DNA of 64,000 nt from Fontibacillus phaseoli. Lineage in GTDB: Bacteria; Bacillota; Bacilli; Paenibacillales; Paenibacillaceae. The stretch lies in assembly GCF_003337355.1 (NCBI RefSeq), contig NZ_QPJW01000001.1, forward strand, positions 1 to 64,000, given 5' to 3'. How positions within the stretch are numbered: position 1 is the stretch's first letter; every line of letters starts with the position of its first letter. The notes under the pieces are model-generated. The model was not told the origin of the DNA. It ran no database searches and saw only the letters and a program-made list of their open reading frames with translations. Shown here in pieces: positions 26,765 to 35,453 of the stretch. A program made the translations under genes and the position numbers.

Positions 26765-27170
26765 ATATACAGTTTCATACCGATTCTACGACGGGACAAA
26801 GTACTTTAACCCCACACCCGCAGAGAGGAATTCCTGCCTTGACGGTTTGGCAATTCATTTGAGAATTGCAGTCTGAAAAAGGTTGGCTGGAAGGATTCCG
26901 GTGATGATTGAACGAAAGACTTCCTCGAGAACCGACGGCAAAATGCGCGGAGTTATGACAGCAATTTCTCCGGCAAAGTAGACGTACGGCGCAGGCGGGC
27001 GTTACACCGCTATGAAGCGAATACTTCATCACATGCAGAGATCGGCGAGATGACTCGATCTGTTTGTAGCTATGAGTTGGGTATTCGGAATGTGGGTGGC
27101 ACCACGGGTAAATTGGAAATCCAATCTCTCGTCCCTGTTGTAATTAAACAGGAACGGGAGTTTTTTATTT
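26765..27170 (+). promoter_or_regulatory. T-box leader of hisS-aspS
   Basis: T-box leaders read uncharged tRNA to permit transcription. The conserved T-box core GGTGGCACCACG lies at 27095-27106 and is followed by a terminator (CTCTCGTCCCTGTT / AACAGGAACGGGAG plus T6, 27125-27166). Upstream, GTGATGA (26901-26907) can pair with TCATCAC (27026-27032) as a possible Stem I base. I could not identify the specifier codon with confidence, so whether it senses tRNA-His or tRNA-Asp is open. Confidence 0.85.
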
Positions 27171-27234
27171 TTCAGGGTGTTTTTACGCTAATGTAAGAAG
27201 AAAACGATAAATGCAAAAGATGGAGGATGGGGAC

Positions 27235-28479
27235 ATGGCGTTTCAAAAACCTACGGGTACTCAGGATTTGCTGCCGGGTACTGTGGAGAAATGGCAGTTG
27301 ATCGAAGAGAAGGCCCGGGACCTGTGCCGGCGTTTTAATTACCGGGAAATACGGACGCCGATTTTTGAACAGACTTCGTTGTTTGAACGGGGTGTGGGCG
27401 AAACGACGGACATCGTGGAGAAGGAAATGTATACCTTCCAGGACAAAGGTGAGCGGTGGATGACGCTGCGACCGGAAGGGACAGCCGGCGTCGTCCGTTC
27501 TTATGTGGAAAATAAACTGTACGGGGAGCCTGATGTAACCAAGCTATACTATATCGGACCCATGTTCCGGTATGAGCGACCTCAGGCTGGACGCCAGCGC
27601 CAGTTCCACCAGTTCGGGGTCGAGGCGTTCGGGGCGACCGATCCGGCAATCGATGCGGAAGTTGTGGCATTAGGTTTTCAGTATTGCCGCGAGCTTGGTC
27701 TCAAAGACGTAAAAGTGGAGATTAACTCGGTAGGCAACCCGGCCAGCCGGGAGGCGTACCGCGAGAAGCTGCTGGCCTTCCTGAATCCGATGAAGGACAG
27801 CCTGTGCAAGGACTGCCAGTCCCGGATGGAACGGAATCCGCTGCGGGTGCTGGACTGCAAGGTCGATCAGGACAAATTCGGTGGGGCACCGTCGATTCTG
27901 GATAGTCTTGATGAGGAATGCATCGCCCATTTTGCCAAGGTTCAGGAACTGTTGACGGCGATGGAAGTGGATTATGTCATCAATCACCGGCTGGTACGCG
28001 GGTTGGATTATTACACGCATACCGCGTTTGAATATAAAGCCCAGGGCATCGGCGCGATTGACACGATCGGAGGCGGCGGCCGGTACAACGGCCTGGTGGC
28101 CGAAGTCGGAGGACCCGACCAGCCCGGCATCGGCATGGCGCTCGGCATGGAGCGGATCGCGCTCATTCTCGAGAAGCAGGAAATCGGGTTGAGCGGCATC
28201 CAACCGCTCGACGTTTATCTCGTTGCCTTAGGGGAGGCCGCCGATAAGGAAATTACGACCCAGCTGTTCCATTTGCGCAAAGCCGGCTTCTCTGCCGAGA
28301 GGGATTACCTTGGCCGTAAAATGAAAGCACAGATGAAATCCGCCGACCGCATGCAGGCCCGTTATACGGCCATTCTTGGAGACGATGAGCTGGAGCGCGG
28401 GGAAATCGCGCTGAAATCGATGGAAACCGGAGAACAGCGTACCGTTAAACTTGCGGAACTTGTGAATGAACTGAAATAA
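27235..28479 (+). CDS. hisS: Histidyl-tRNA synthetase
   Basis: This class II synthetase charges tRNA-His. The 414-residue product has PTGTQDLLPG at the start, motif 2 GPMFRYERPQAGRQRQFHQFG, the histidine-specific motif LVRGLDYYTHTAFEY, and motif 3 GIGMALGMERIAL. ATG 27235 follows GGAGGA by seven bases; an upstream ATG at 27211 would add residues not usual in the family. It is followed by aspS, the common Bacillales pair, and preceded by a T-box. Confidence 0.97.
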   Translation: MAFQKPTGTQDLLPGTVEKWQLIEEKARDLCRRFNYREIRTPIFEQTSLFERGVGETTDIVEKEMYTFQDKGERWMTLRPEGTAGVVRSYVENKLYGEPDVTKLYYIGPMFRYERPQAGRQRQFHQFGVEAFGATDPAIDAEVVALGFQYCRELGLKDVKVEINSVGNPASREAYREKLLAFLNPMKDSLCKDCQSRMERNPLRVLDCKVDQDKFGGAPSILDSLDEECIAHFAKVQELLTAMEVDYVINHRLVRGLDYYTHTAFEYKAQGIGAIDTIGGGGRYNGLVAEVGGPDQPGIGMALGMERIALILEKQEIGLSGIQPLDVYLVALGEAADKEITTQLFHLRKAGFSAERDYLGRKMKAQMKSADRMQARYTAILGDDELERGEIALKSMETGEQRTVKLAELVNELK

Positions 28480-28539
28480 ACGCATGAAATGGATATAAGT
28501 TTTTATAAAAATATATTTACGAAGGAGTTACAAACTGTT

Positions 28540-30318
28540 ATGAAACGTACTCATCAATGCGGCACACTTAGCACCGCAAACATCGGAGAAACCGTAACAC
28601 TAAACGGTTGGGTTCAAACCCGCCGCGATCTCGGGGGCGTCCTGTTTATTGATTTGCGAGATCGCAGCGGACTCGTCCAAATCGTTTTCAACCCGGCTTA
28701 TTCAGGAGAAGCGTTGCAAGTCGCCGATAAAGTGCGCAGCGAATACGTGCTTGCCGTCAGCGGCAAAGTTGTAAAACGGGACACCGAAACCGTCAACCCG
28801 AATTTGCCGACCGGTGAAATCGAAGTGCAAATTACGGAGATCGAAGTGCTGAATGCGGCTAAAACGCCTCCGTTCTTTATCGAAGACGGCGTCGAGGTGG
28901 ATGAATCGCTTCGCTTGAAATACCGTTACCTGGACCTGCGCCGTCCGGAAATGCAAAAAACGCTTTGGCTTCGTTCCAAAGCTTCTAAAGTCTTCCGCGA
29001 TTTCCTGGACGGCGAAGGCTTTATCGATGTGGAAACCCCGATCCTGACGTTGAGCTCGCCAGAAGGCGCTCGGGATTATCTCGTGCCAAGCCGCGTACAT
29101 CCCGGCGAATTCTTCGCTTTGCCGCAATCGCCGCAATTGTACAAACAGCTGCTGATGGTGAGCGGCGTTGAACGCTACTATCAGATCGCCCGCTGCTTCC
29201 GGGACGAGGATTTGCGCGCTGACCGCCAGCCGGAGTTTACGCAGGTCGACATCGAGACCTCCTTCCTCAGCCGGGACGAGCTGTTGGATTTGATGGAAAA
29301 GCTGGTTGTCCGCCTGTTCAAGGAAACGAAGGGGATCGATATTCCTACGCCGTTCCAGCGCCTCAGCTATGCCGATGCCATGGGCAAGTACGGTTCGGAC
29401 AAACCGGACCTGCGTTTCGGTCTTGAGCTTGTGAATGTGAGCGACCTCGTGGCTGCCAGCGGCGTGAAGGTGTTCGCTTCCGTGATCGAAAAAGGCGGGG
29501 AAGTGAAAGTTCTGAATGCCAAAGGCTGCGGTACCTGGAGCCGGAAGGACATCGACGATCTCGGTCCGTTCGCGGCGCGTTACGGAGCGAAGGGACTTGC
29601 GTGGATTCAAGTGAAGGAAGGGGAATTCAAGGGCCCGATCGTCAAATTCTTCACCGAGCAGGAAATCGAAGCTATCAAGGAACGCACGGGCGCTGAAGAA
29701 GGGGACTTGCTGCTCTTCTCGGCGGACAACAAAAAAGTGGTTGCCGACGTTTTGGGCGCGCTTCGCTTGAAAATCGGCCGCCAGCTAGGCCTGATCGACG
29801 ATAATATTTATAAATTTGCCTGGGTTGTCGACTTCCCGTTGCTCGGCTGGGACGAAGAACAGAAACGTTACGTTGCGGAGCACCATCCGTTCACCCGTCC
29901 ACGCGAAGAAGATTTGCATTTGTTCGAGACCGACCCTGGACAGATTCTGGCGCAAGCCTATGACCTCGTATTGAACGGTTATGAAGTAGGCGGCGGATCC
30001 ATGCGGATTTACAAGCGCGATATTCAAGAGAAAATGTTCGATGCGATCGGAATTTCGCCTGAAGAGGCACAAGAGAAGTTCGGTTATTTGCTGGATGCAT
30101 TCGAGTACGGTACGCCTCCGCACGGCGGCATCGCCTTCGGCTTGGACCGTCTGGTCATGCTGCTGGCGGGACGCTCGAATCTGCGGGAGACGATCGCCTT
30201 CCCGAAAACGGCAAGCGCCACCGATCTGCTTATGAATGCACCGTCCGAAGTGGATCCGCGTCAATTGGAGCAGCTTCATATCAAGCTGGCCAAAAAGCCC
30301 GTTGAAGACAAAAAGTAA
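28540..30318 (+). CDS. aspS: Aspartyl-tRNA synthetase
   Basis: This class IIb synthetase charges tRNA-Asp. The 592-residue product has an N-terminal OB anticodon-binding domain ([21 protein letters not shown]), motif 2 [18 protein letters not shown], the bacterial GAD insertion, and motif 3 [16 protein letters not shown] 28540 follows AAGGAG; the open frame begins 51 bases earlier without a ribosome site. It lies 60 bases after hisS and probably shares its T-box transcript. Confidence 0.97.
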   Translation: MKRTHQCGTLSTANIGETVTLNGWVQTRRDLGGVLFIDLRDRSGLVQIVFNPAYSGEALQVADKVRSEYVLAVSGKVVKRDTETVNPNLPTGEIEVQITEIEVLNAAKTPPFFIEDGVEVDESLRLKYRYLDLRRPEMQKTLWLRSKASKVFRDFLDGEGFIDVETPILTLSSPEGARDYLVPSRVHPGEFFALPQSPQLYKQLLMVSGVERYYQIARCFRDEDLRADRQPEFTQVDIETSFLSRDELLDLMEKLVVRLFKETKGIDIPTPFQRLSYADAMGKYGSDKPDLRFGLELVNVSDLVAASGVKVFASVIEKGGEVKVLNAKGCGTWSRKDIDDLGPFAARYGAKGLAWIQVKEGEFKGPIVKFFTEQEIEAIKERTGAEEGDLLLFSADNKKVVADVLGALRLKIGRQLGLIDDNIYKFAWVVDFPLLGWDEEQKRYVAEHHPFTRPREEDLHLFETDPGQILAQAYDLVLNGYEVGGGSMRIYKRDIQEKMFDAIGISPEEAQEKFGYLLDAFEYGTPPHGGIAFGLDRLVMLLAGRSNLRETIAFPKTASATDLLMNAPSEVDPRQLEQLHIKLAKKPVEDKK

Positions 30319-30350
30319 ATCCGGGACTGAATAGACATGATACTGATGAA

Positions 30351-30378
30351 GCGCGGGGGATTAATCCCCCGCGTTTTT
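30351..30378 (+). terminator. Terminator after aspS
   Basis: CGCGGGGGAT pairs with ATCCCCCGCG directly, followed by TTTTT. Confidence 0.88.
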
Positions 30379-30435
30379 AAATTTGTATTGGCAAATATCC
30401 GAGGTGCGTAACAGGGACAAACTCCTGAAACTTAG

Positions 30436-30684
30436 TCTTACATAGCGGAGAGTCACTTATTCCGGTCGGGATTTCCGGAATTTCCGAGGGCCTCAGCTTG
30501 GGGGCATCTTGAGGAACGGCGGTCGGGATGGTATTATGACAAACAGGACAATCATCTGTATGTTAAGCTGCAGTTGACCGATCACGCAGGAGCGGATTTC
30601 ATCGTCAAGGTTAATTCCGGTTTTGCGGACAGGCTGCTAAGCTGCTCCCCTTGGATCTCCTTACCTCAGGATCTCTGCAGATGA
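30436..30684 (+). pseudogene. Decayed coding remnant without a start codon
   Basis: An 82-codon stop-free frame follows a TAG at 30433 and ends at TGA 30682. Its middle reads like real protein (GWYYDKQDNHLYVKLQL, AGADFIVKV), a beta-strand pattern seen at the C-terminus of some secreted carbohydrate-active proteins. There is no ATG, GTG or TTG in a usable place. I infer a fragment of a larger lost gene. The rest of the 30380-30746 gap shows no gene; I see no convincing 6S RNA although B. subtilis has one after aspS. Confidence 0.4.
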
Positions 30685-30746
30685 TGCTAAAACATGAATG
30701 GCCTATCAAAAAGGATGAGCCAAACCTATCTGGGAGGTAGCAAACC

Positions 30747-31499
30747 ATGCTTCATCAATTTTCACGGACAGAGCTGGCCATTGGAGCCGATGGCCTCGAC
30801 GTTTTAAAAAAGAGTACGGTAGCGGTGCTCGGTATCGGCGGCGTGGGTGCTATGGCGGTCGAAGGGCTGGCGCGAACCGGAATCGGACGTATTATACTGA
30901 TCGATAAGGACGTTGTCGATATCACCAATATTAACCGGCAGATTCACGCCTTGACGACGACGATCGGCCAGAAGAAAGCGGATCTGATGTGCGAAAGGGT
31001 CAAGCTGATCAATCCGGAGTGCGAGACGATCGCCTTGAATATGTTTTACACCGATGAGACCTATGAAGAACTGTTTAAATATGATATCGACTATGTGCTG
31101 GACGCCTCGGATACGATTATTTACAAAATCCATCTGATCAAGGAATGCCGAAAACGCGGGATTTCAATCCTCTCCAGCATGGGCGCTGCAAATAAGATGG
31201 ACCCGACGAAGTTCCAGGTCGCCGATATTTCCAAAACCCATATGGACCCGATGGCTCGCGTGATCCGTACCAAGCTGCGGGAAGACGGGATCAAAAAGGG
31301 TGTCAAGGTCGTATTCTCCACAGAACAGCCGGTTAAACCGCGGGCAGATGTAACGGAGAAAATCGCGCCGGCCGGAGCGAAAATCCGCAAGGCCAAGCAG
31401 CCGCCGGCCAGCAATTCGTTCGTGCCGCCTGTCGTGGGCTTAATCATGGTCAGCGTAGCCGTGCGGGAACTGCTTGAAGCGGAGGAAGCCCGGGGATGA
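30747..31499 (+). CDS. tcdA: tRNA threonylcarbamoyladenosine dehydratase
   Basis: TcdA (B. subtilis YrvM) cyclises t6A37 to ct6A in tRNA using ATP. The 250-residue product belongs to the ThiF/E1-like family, with the nucleotide loop VLGIGGVGAMAVEGLARTGIG, the NINRQIHALTTTIGQKKA segment and DASDTIIYKIHLI. TGGGAGG precedes ATG 30747. It follows aspS as in B. subtilis. Confidence 0.93.
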   Translation: MLHQFSRTELAIGADGLDVLKKSTVAVLGIGGVGAMAVEGLARTGIGRIILIDKDVVDITNINRQIHALTTTIGQKKADLMCERVKLINPECETIALNMFYTDETYEELFKYDIDYVLDASDTIIYKIHLIKECRKRGISILSSMGAANKMDPTKFQVADISKTHMDPMARVIRTKLREDGIKKGVKVVFSTEQPVKPRADVTEKIAPAGAKIRKAKQPPASNSFVPPVVGLIMVSVAVRELLEAEEARG

Positions 31500-31541
31500 G
31501 ACCGGAGCTGATCCATGAGCTCTGATTGACAAAGAACTTAC

Positions 31542-31572
31542 GCAGACCCGGGATTTCCCGGGTCTGCATTTT
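31542..31572 (+). terminator. Terminator after tcdA
   Basis: GCAGACCCGGG pairs with CCCGGGTCTGC around ATTT, followed by ATTTTTG. Confidence 0.85.
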
Positions 31573-31602
31573 TGCCAGTCATTCGCTTTTTCCGTGCATG
31601 AA

Positions 31603-31611
31603 TGCTATAAT
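31603..31611 (+). promoter_or_regulatory. Extended -10 promoter upstream of the helD-like gene
   Basis: TGCTATAAT is an extended -10 (TGnTATAAT). The gene start is about 70 bases downstream. No good -35 is seen. Confidence 0.55.
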
Positions 31612-31682
31612 ATAACTCCTTTTGACTTCGGAAGAGCATGCCGGAGAGCAGACGGAATAAGAACCTTAGGAGGTAACTGAAA

Positions 31683-33833
31683 GTGGACCATTTTCAAAGT
31701 GCCTATCAAGAAGAGAAAGAGCGGCTGGACCGCACTCTCCGCGATATTGACAACCAGTTGAGAGCGCTGCGGAGCATTCCCGTCTACACAGGGCATGACT
31801 TTACCGAGCAGGTGCTGGAAGCAGGCAGGGAATCTCACAGGCAGCAGCTCGAACGGTCGATCCGTGAGCCCTATTTCGGACGGCTGGATTTTGAGGAGCA
31901 GGGGAAAGAAGCGCAGCCCCTTTATATCGGCAAGGTTGGCGTGGGGGATCAAGACGGAGGAAAGCCGGTCGTCATCGATTGGCGCGCTCCGGTGGCAAGC
32001 CTGTTTTATTCTTTTACCGGCGGTGATTCTGCCGCTTACGAAGCTCCCGAAGGCCTGATTGAGGGCCTTGTCTATTTGAAGCGGAACATCGTTATTCGCA
32101 AAGGAATCTTGGAACGGGTAGTGGACACTTACAACAAGGACAGTGAAGGCCCGGCGGTTTCGGATGAATTTCTCGTTTATCGTCTCGGGGAGAACAAAGA
32201 CAACCGTTTGCGCGACATCGTGTCAACGATTCAGGCGGAGCAGGATCTTATTATCCGGGCCGCCAGAAATACCGCACTAATTATTCAAGGGGTGGCCGGT
32301 AGCGGAAAAACAACCGTAGCGCTGCACAGGCTCGCCTTTTTGCTGTACCAGTACAAGGAGCAAATCAAGGCGGAGCGGATGGTAATCTTTGCCCCGAACC
32401 ATATGTTTATCGATTATATTTCCGAAGTCTTGCCGGAATTAGGAGTTGGCGACATTCAGCAGAGTACCTTCGGTGATTGGGCGGCCCGGGTACTTGGGCT
32501 TGACCAGGCCCCAACCGATGGGCCGGAAAGTCTGGCTCGTTGGTTTGATGGCGGGGACAAGCGGGGTGACGCTTCCAAGGATATGGAACTACCGGGAAGG
32601 TTCAAAGGTGCGATTGCGTTTAAGTCTGTACTTGACGGCTATCTGGAAGAGGTTGAATCCGGCTGTGTACCCGAGCTCGATTTCGAACCATGGGATGGTA
32701 CGAAGCTGTCGCGTCAAACCATTGTTGAATGGTTTGAAGGAGAATACCGGCATTATCCCGTCGCCCGTCGTAAAGAGCGCGTACTGGCCCGGATTCACCG
32801 TTGGGCGGAAATGGAACTGAAGAAATCTCCTTCAGCCGCCGCACTGAAAGAGCGGAAGAAGAAAGCGCAACAGCGGGAAAAAGCGTACGCCAAAAAATGG
32901 CCGGAGCTTGAAGCCGTGGCACTGTATAAGGGACTGTTTCATTCCGTCTCCGCCAAAGCCAAAACTTCTTCCGGACACGATCTTGTGTTCGGGATCCCGA
33001 AAGAGATTGTAAAAGAGACGCAGACATACCTGAAAAAAGGTATCATCCAAGAGGAAGATCTGGCGGCGCTACTCTATCTGTACTCCCGAATCCATGAAAT
33101 TGAAGGGAATATGACTTTTGACCATGTCGTGATCGATGAAGCCCAGGATTTCAGCCCGTTACAGGTTGCCGTGCTGGACCGGTTTGTGAGAGGCCATTCC
33201 TTTTCCATCTTGGGGGATTTGTCCCAAGGGATTCACTATTATAAAGGAGTCCGTAGCTGGAATGAGATGCAGGCGCTGTTCGCGCCGGAGGAAACGGCTT
33301 ATTTCGCTTTGACGCGAAGTTACCGGTCGACGATGGAAATTATCGATTTTGCCAACGAAATTTTGAAGCGGGGCGTAGGGACGGAACTGCTGGCCGTGCC
33401 GGTATTCCGCAGCGGAGAACCGGTGCGGTTGAAACCGGCTGCAGAGGAAGTGCGGTTGGCGGCTATATCGGATGTTTTGAAGCAGGTACTGTCAGGCAGC
33501 CATCGAACGATAGCCTTATTGACCCGGACGATGGAGGAAGCGGAGCAACTGCATGCCTATTTGAATGAAGCAGGCATGGGCGCCAATCTGATTGGCGGAG
33601 ACCAGAGACGATATACGGGCGGGATTTCCGTGCTCCCGGTCTATCTCTCCAAGGGGCTGGAGTTTGATGCCGTAATCGTGACCGATGTGGACCGGGAACA
33701 TTACGGCCCGGGTGACGCACGTCTCCTTTATGTCGGCTGCACGCGGGCCCTGCATGAACTCTGGCTGCTGCATGGCCAGGATTTGCCGGTTTACGTTCCC
33801 GGGCCTCAGGAGGACACCGGGACAGCGGTTTAG
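31683..33833 (+). CDS. helD: HelD-like UvrD/Rep-family ATPase
   Basis: HelD removes stalled RNA polymerase from DNA in Gram-positives. The 716-residue product has an N-terminal coiled-coil arm (SAYQEEKERLDRTLRDID), the HelD signature region PVVIDWRAPVASLFYSF, Walker A QGVAGSGKTTVALHR near residue 203, Walker B VIDEAQDFSP near 485, and later superfamily 1 motifs (TRSYRSTMEI, YLSKGLEFDAVI, YVGCTRALHEL). GTG 31683 follows AGGAGG. It could also be a less specialised UvrD paralogue. Confidence 0.85.
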   Translation: MDHFQSAYQEEKERLDRTLRDIDNQLRALRSIPVYTGHDFTEQVLEAGRESHRQQLERSIREPYFGRLDFEEQGKEAQPLYIGKVGVGDQDGGKPVVIDWRAPVASLFYSFTGGDSAAYEAPEGLIEGLVYLKRNIVIRKGILERVVDTYNKDSEGPAVSDEFLVYRLGENKDNRLRDIVSTIQAEQDLIIRAARNTALIIQGVAGSGKTTVALHRLAFLLYQYKEQIKAERMVIFAPNHMFIDYISEVLPELGVGDIQQSTFGDWAARVLGLDQAPTDGPESLARWFDGGDKRGDASKDMELPGRFKGAIAFKSVLDGYLEEVESGCVPELDFEPWDGTKLSRQTIVEWFEGEYRHYPVARRKERVLARIHRWAEMELKKSPSAAALKERKKKAQQREKAYAKKWPELEAVALYKGLFHSVSAKAKTSSGHDLVFGIPKEIVKETQTYLKKGIIQEEDLAALLYLYSRIHEIEGNMTFDHVVIDEAQDFSPLQVAVLDRFVRGHSFSILGDLSQGIHYYKGVRSWNEMQALFAPEETAYFALTRSYRSTMEIIDFANEILKRGVGTELLAVPVFRSGEPVRLKPAAEEVRLAAISDVLKQVLSGSHRTIALLTRTMEEAEQLHAYLNEAGMGANLIGGDQRRYTGGISVLPVYLSKGLEFDAVIVTDVDREHYGPGDARLLYVGCTRALHELWLLHGQDLPVYVPGPQEDTGTAV

Positions 33834-33838
33834 CGGGT

Positions 33839-34546
33839 CTATTCCCCGATAAAATCCTCCAGGCGCTGGTCGGCTTTGCTTTGGTTGCATTCGTTGCAGG
33901 CGCATACACAGTTCATCGGCGTGGTATGCCCTCCCTTGGCTTTCGGCAGCAGATGGTCGATCGTATCGCCGTAGCCGCCGCAAAAGAAACAGGTATGGCG
34001 GTCGCGCGCGAGGATGTAGCGGCGAAATGCCTTATTGCTGTATAGGCGGCGGATCGTATGGCGATTTACTACGACCGCGGCATGCTCCTTAACCAAGGTG
34101 ACGGCCAGTTCAAGGTCAACTTCCTGATGCCAGCGGCTGCCTTTGTCCGTGCGTCCGCGCATGCGGATTTTGCCCTGCCGGTTCGGTCGCAGTACGGAAG
34201 CGTCTGGGCCTTCTACGGGAAGCGGGGACGGCAAGGCTCGTGTTGTCCGGCGCTGAGGCTTAAACAGCGGTTCCGGCGTCGGGAAATGCGAATGCGCTGC
34301 TTCTCGCGACGGCATTTCAAGGCTCGGATCGGTTCCCATTGGGAATGCCGCTGTTTGCTCCAGTTTTTTCAGTTGGGCCCGGCAATTACGGCACGTGCCG
34401 CGGCGCGAGCCCTTGGCGGAACGCTTGCCGGTTCTTCTAAGGAAATCGGACACGGGCTTAATCTCGCCGCAGCGCGCGCAACGTTTGGAGCCCGCCTGGG
34501 AATCTATGCGGCTTGGTCGGCCTTGATTATCTTGGTTTATCTGCAT
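33839..34546 (-). CDS. HNH endonuclease with N-terminal zinc-knuckle
   Basis: The 235-residue product has an N-terminal C-x2-C...C-x2-C zinc site (CARCGE, CRNCRA), a basic Pro-rich linker, and a C-terminal HNH domain with CFFCG, DTIDHLLPKAKGGH and CNECNQSKADQ. The target is unknown. I chose ATG 34546, with GAGG upstream, because a TATAAT lies at 34602-34607 only eight bases before the longer start (34594), leaving no room for a leader. It is convergent with the helD-like gene, with five bases between stops. No mobile element surrounds it. Confidence 0.8.
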   Translation of the reverse strand: MQINQDNQGRPSRIDSQAGSKRCARCGEIKPVSDFLRRTGKRSAKGSRRGTCRNCRAQLKKLEQTAAFPMGTDPSLEMPSREAAHSHFPTPEPLFKPQRRTTRALPSPLPVEGPDASVLRPNRQGKIRMRGRTDKGSRWHQEVDLELAVTLVKEHAAVVVNRHTIRRLYSNKAFRRYILARDRHTCFFCGGYGDTIDHLLPKAKGGHTTPMNCVCACNECNQSKADQRLEDFIGE

Positions 34547-34723
34547 CGTCCGGTTACCTCGATTCAATGGAGTTCCGCTTTCGTTGTTGATCATTATGTA
34601 TATTATACCTTCTGCCTGCTTTAACTCCTACCGTGCTTGAAAAAAATGAATAAATAAACATATGAAGCAGCCCATGGGGCTCCTTCATTCGCTCAGTACA
34701 TGATTGCGACTTTGGAGACAACA

Positions 34724-34762
34724 ATAAAGGCCGCCCAAAACTTGCTTTGGGACGGCCTCTTG
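34724..34762 (-). terminator. Terminator after the CD3324-type gene
   Basis: On the minus strand AGGCCGTCCCAAA pairs with TTTTGGGCGGCCT, followed by TTATTG. Confidence 0.7.
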
Positions 34763-34764
34763 GC

Positions 34765-35070
34765 TTATTCGGTAACGGTCGCCGCTTCTCTGAGCGAGGA
34801 GCGTATTTTGCAAACAATTTTACGGATGCTTTCATCGGATAGAAAGAACCTTTCCGCCAAATCGCTGACGGAATGTCCGGTGCGATAGAGCCGGAATATT
34901 TCTTCGTTTCTTTTGGCCATTGATGTGCGGGTTCCGCTGAGTTCTCCCCATAACGCTCTGGAGCAATCCGGTTTGGGGATATAGAGCAGTTCGCCTTGAA
35001 TATAATCCTGGAGCTCTTTCAGCAGCCTAGGGGGAAGCACATCCTTCCCGTTTTTGTAGTTCACGATCAT
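34765..35070 (-). CDS. CD3324-family helix-turn-helix protein
   Basis: This is a small putative DNA-binding protein related to Mor/C-type activators. The 101-residue product has PPRLLKELQDYIQGELLYIPK at the N-terminus and a C-terminal helix-turn-helix (IFRLYRTGHSVSDLAERFFLSDESIRKIV). AAGGAGG precedes ATG 35070. The regulon is unknown. A 33-codon frame (35128-35027) overlaps its start in another phase. A possible structured RNA lies upstream. Confidence 0.8.
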   Translation of the reverse strand: MIVNYKNGKDVLPPRLLKELQDYIQGELLYIPKPDCSRALWGELSGTRTSMAKRNEEIFRLYRTGHSVSDLAERFFLSDESIRKIVCKIRSSLREAATVTE

Positions 35071-35209
35071 GATCCTCCTTGATCCGTTCTGTTGATGACG
35101 GTGTGGGTTGGAAAACTTGAGTGTACATGGTCGTAAATCCCCCTTTCGGCATAATTTGAATTTCCTTATTTTCCTTAACTTGCATCTATCTTAACATAGA
35201 CCGGTTCAA

Positions 35210-35345
35210 ACGGAAATAAGAGGGGCAATAAGCCCCTCGTTGCATGAGCTTCCGCGTTACGCGGAAGCCACCTCACTCACTGTAATCACTTCGATCAGCC
35301 CCCTTTTCCAGTGATTCGTCGGCCCGACATCTATATTAACTCATA
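35210..35345 (-). ncRNA. Candidate structured RNA ending in a terminator
   Basis: On the minus strand two adjacent hairpins occur: GCTTCCGCG/CGCGGAAGC (35249-35269) and GAGGGGC/GCCCCTC (about 35219-35239), the latter followed by TTATTT. Upstream are GTGATT repeats and a purine-rich AAAAGGGGG. A ten-codon GTG frame with that site as ribosome site (MITVSEVASA) ends in the first hairpin. It may be a leader for the CD3324-type gene or an independent RNA. No clear promoter was found. Confidence 0.35.
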
Positions 35346-35401
35346 TTCCCTGACCGGAAGGAAGCTAAAGAACGTTTATAAATGTTTTTTACCGGGCGTG
35401 T

Positions 35402-35409
35402 GCTAGAAT
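35402..35409 (+). promoter_or_regulatory. Extended -10-like promoter upstream of rarA
   Basis: GTGCTAGAAT holds a TGnTAGAAT extended -10 about 45 bases before the start codon. No strong -35. Confidence 0.45.
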
Positions 35410-35453
35410 AGATAGAGTATATTGGACAAACAATGATTCAAGGAAGTGAAGTC

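Noticed and set aside
30380..30746. 6S RNA expected between aspS and tcdA by analogy with B. subtilis
   Set aside because: I see no long imperfect hairpin with complementary ends; a coding remnant explains the sequence better.
35027..35128. 33-codon minus-strand frame with a fair ribosome site overlapping the CD3324-type gene start
   Set aside because: It is short, overlaps another gene out of phase and its product resembles nothing known; could be a leader but no support.
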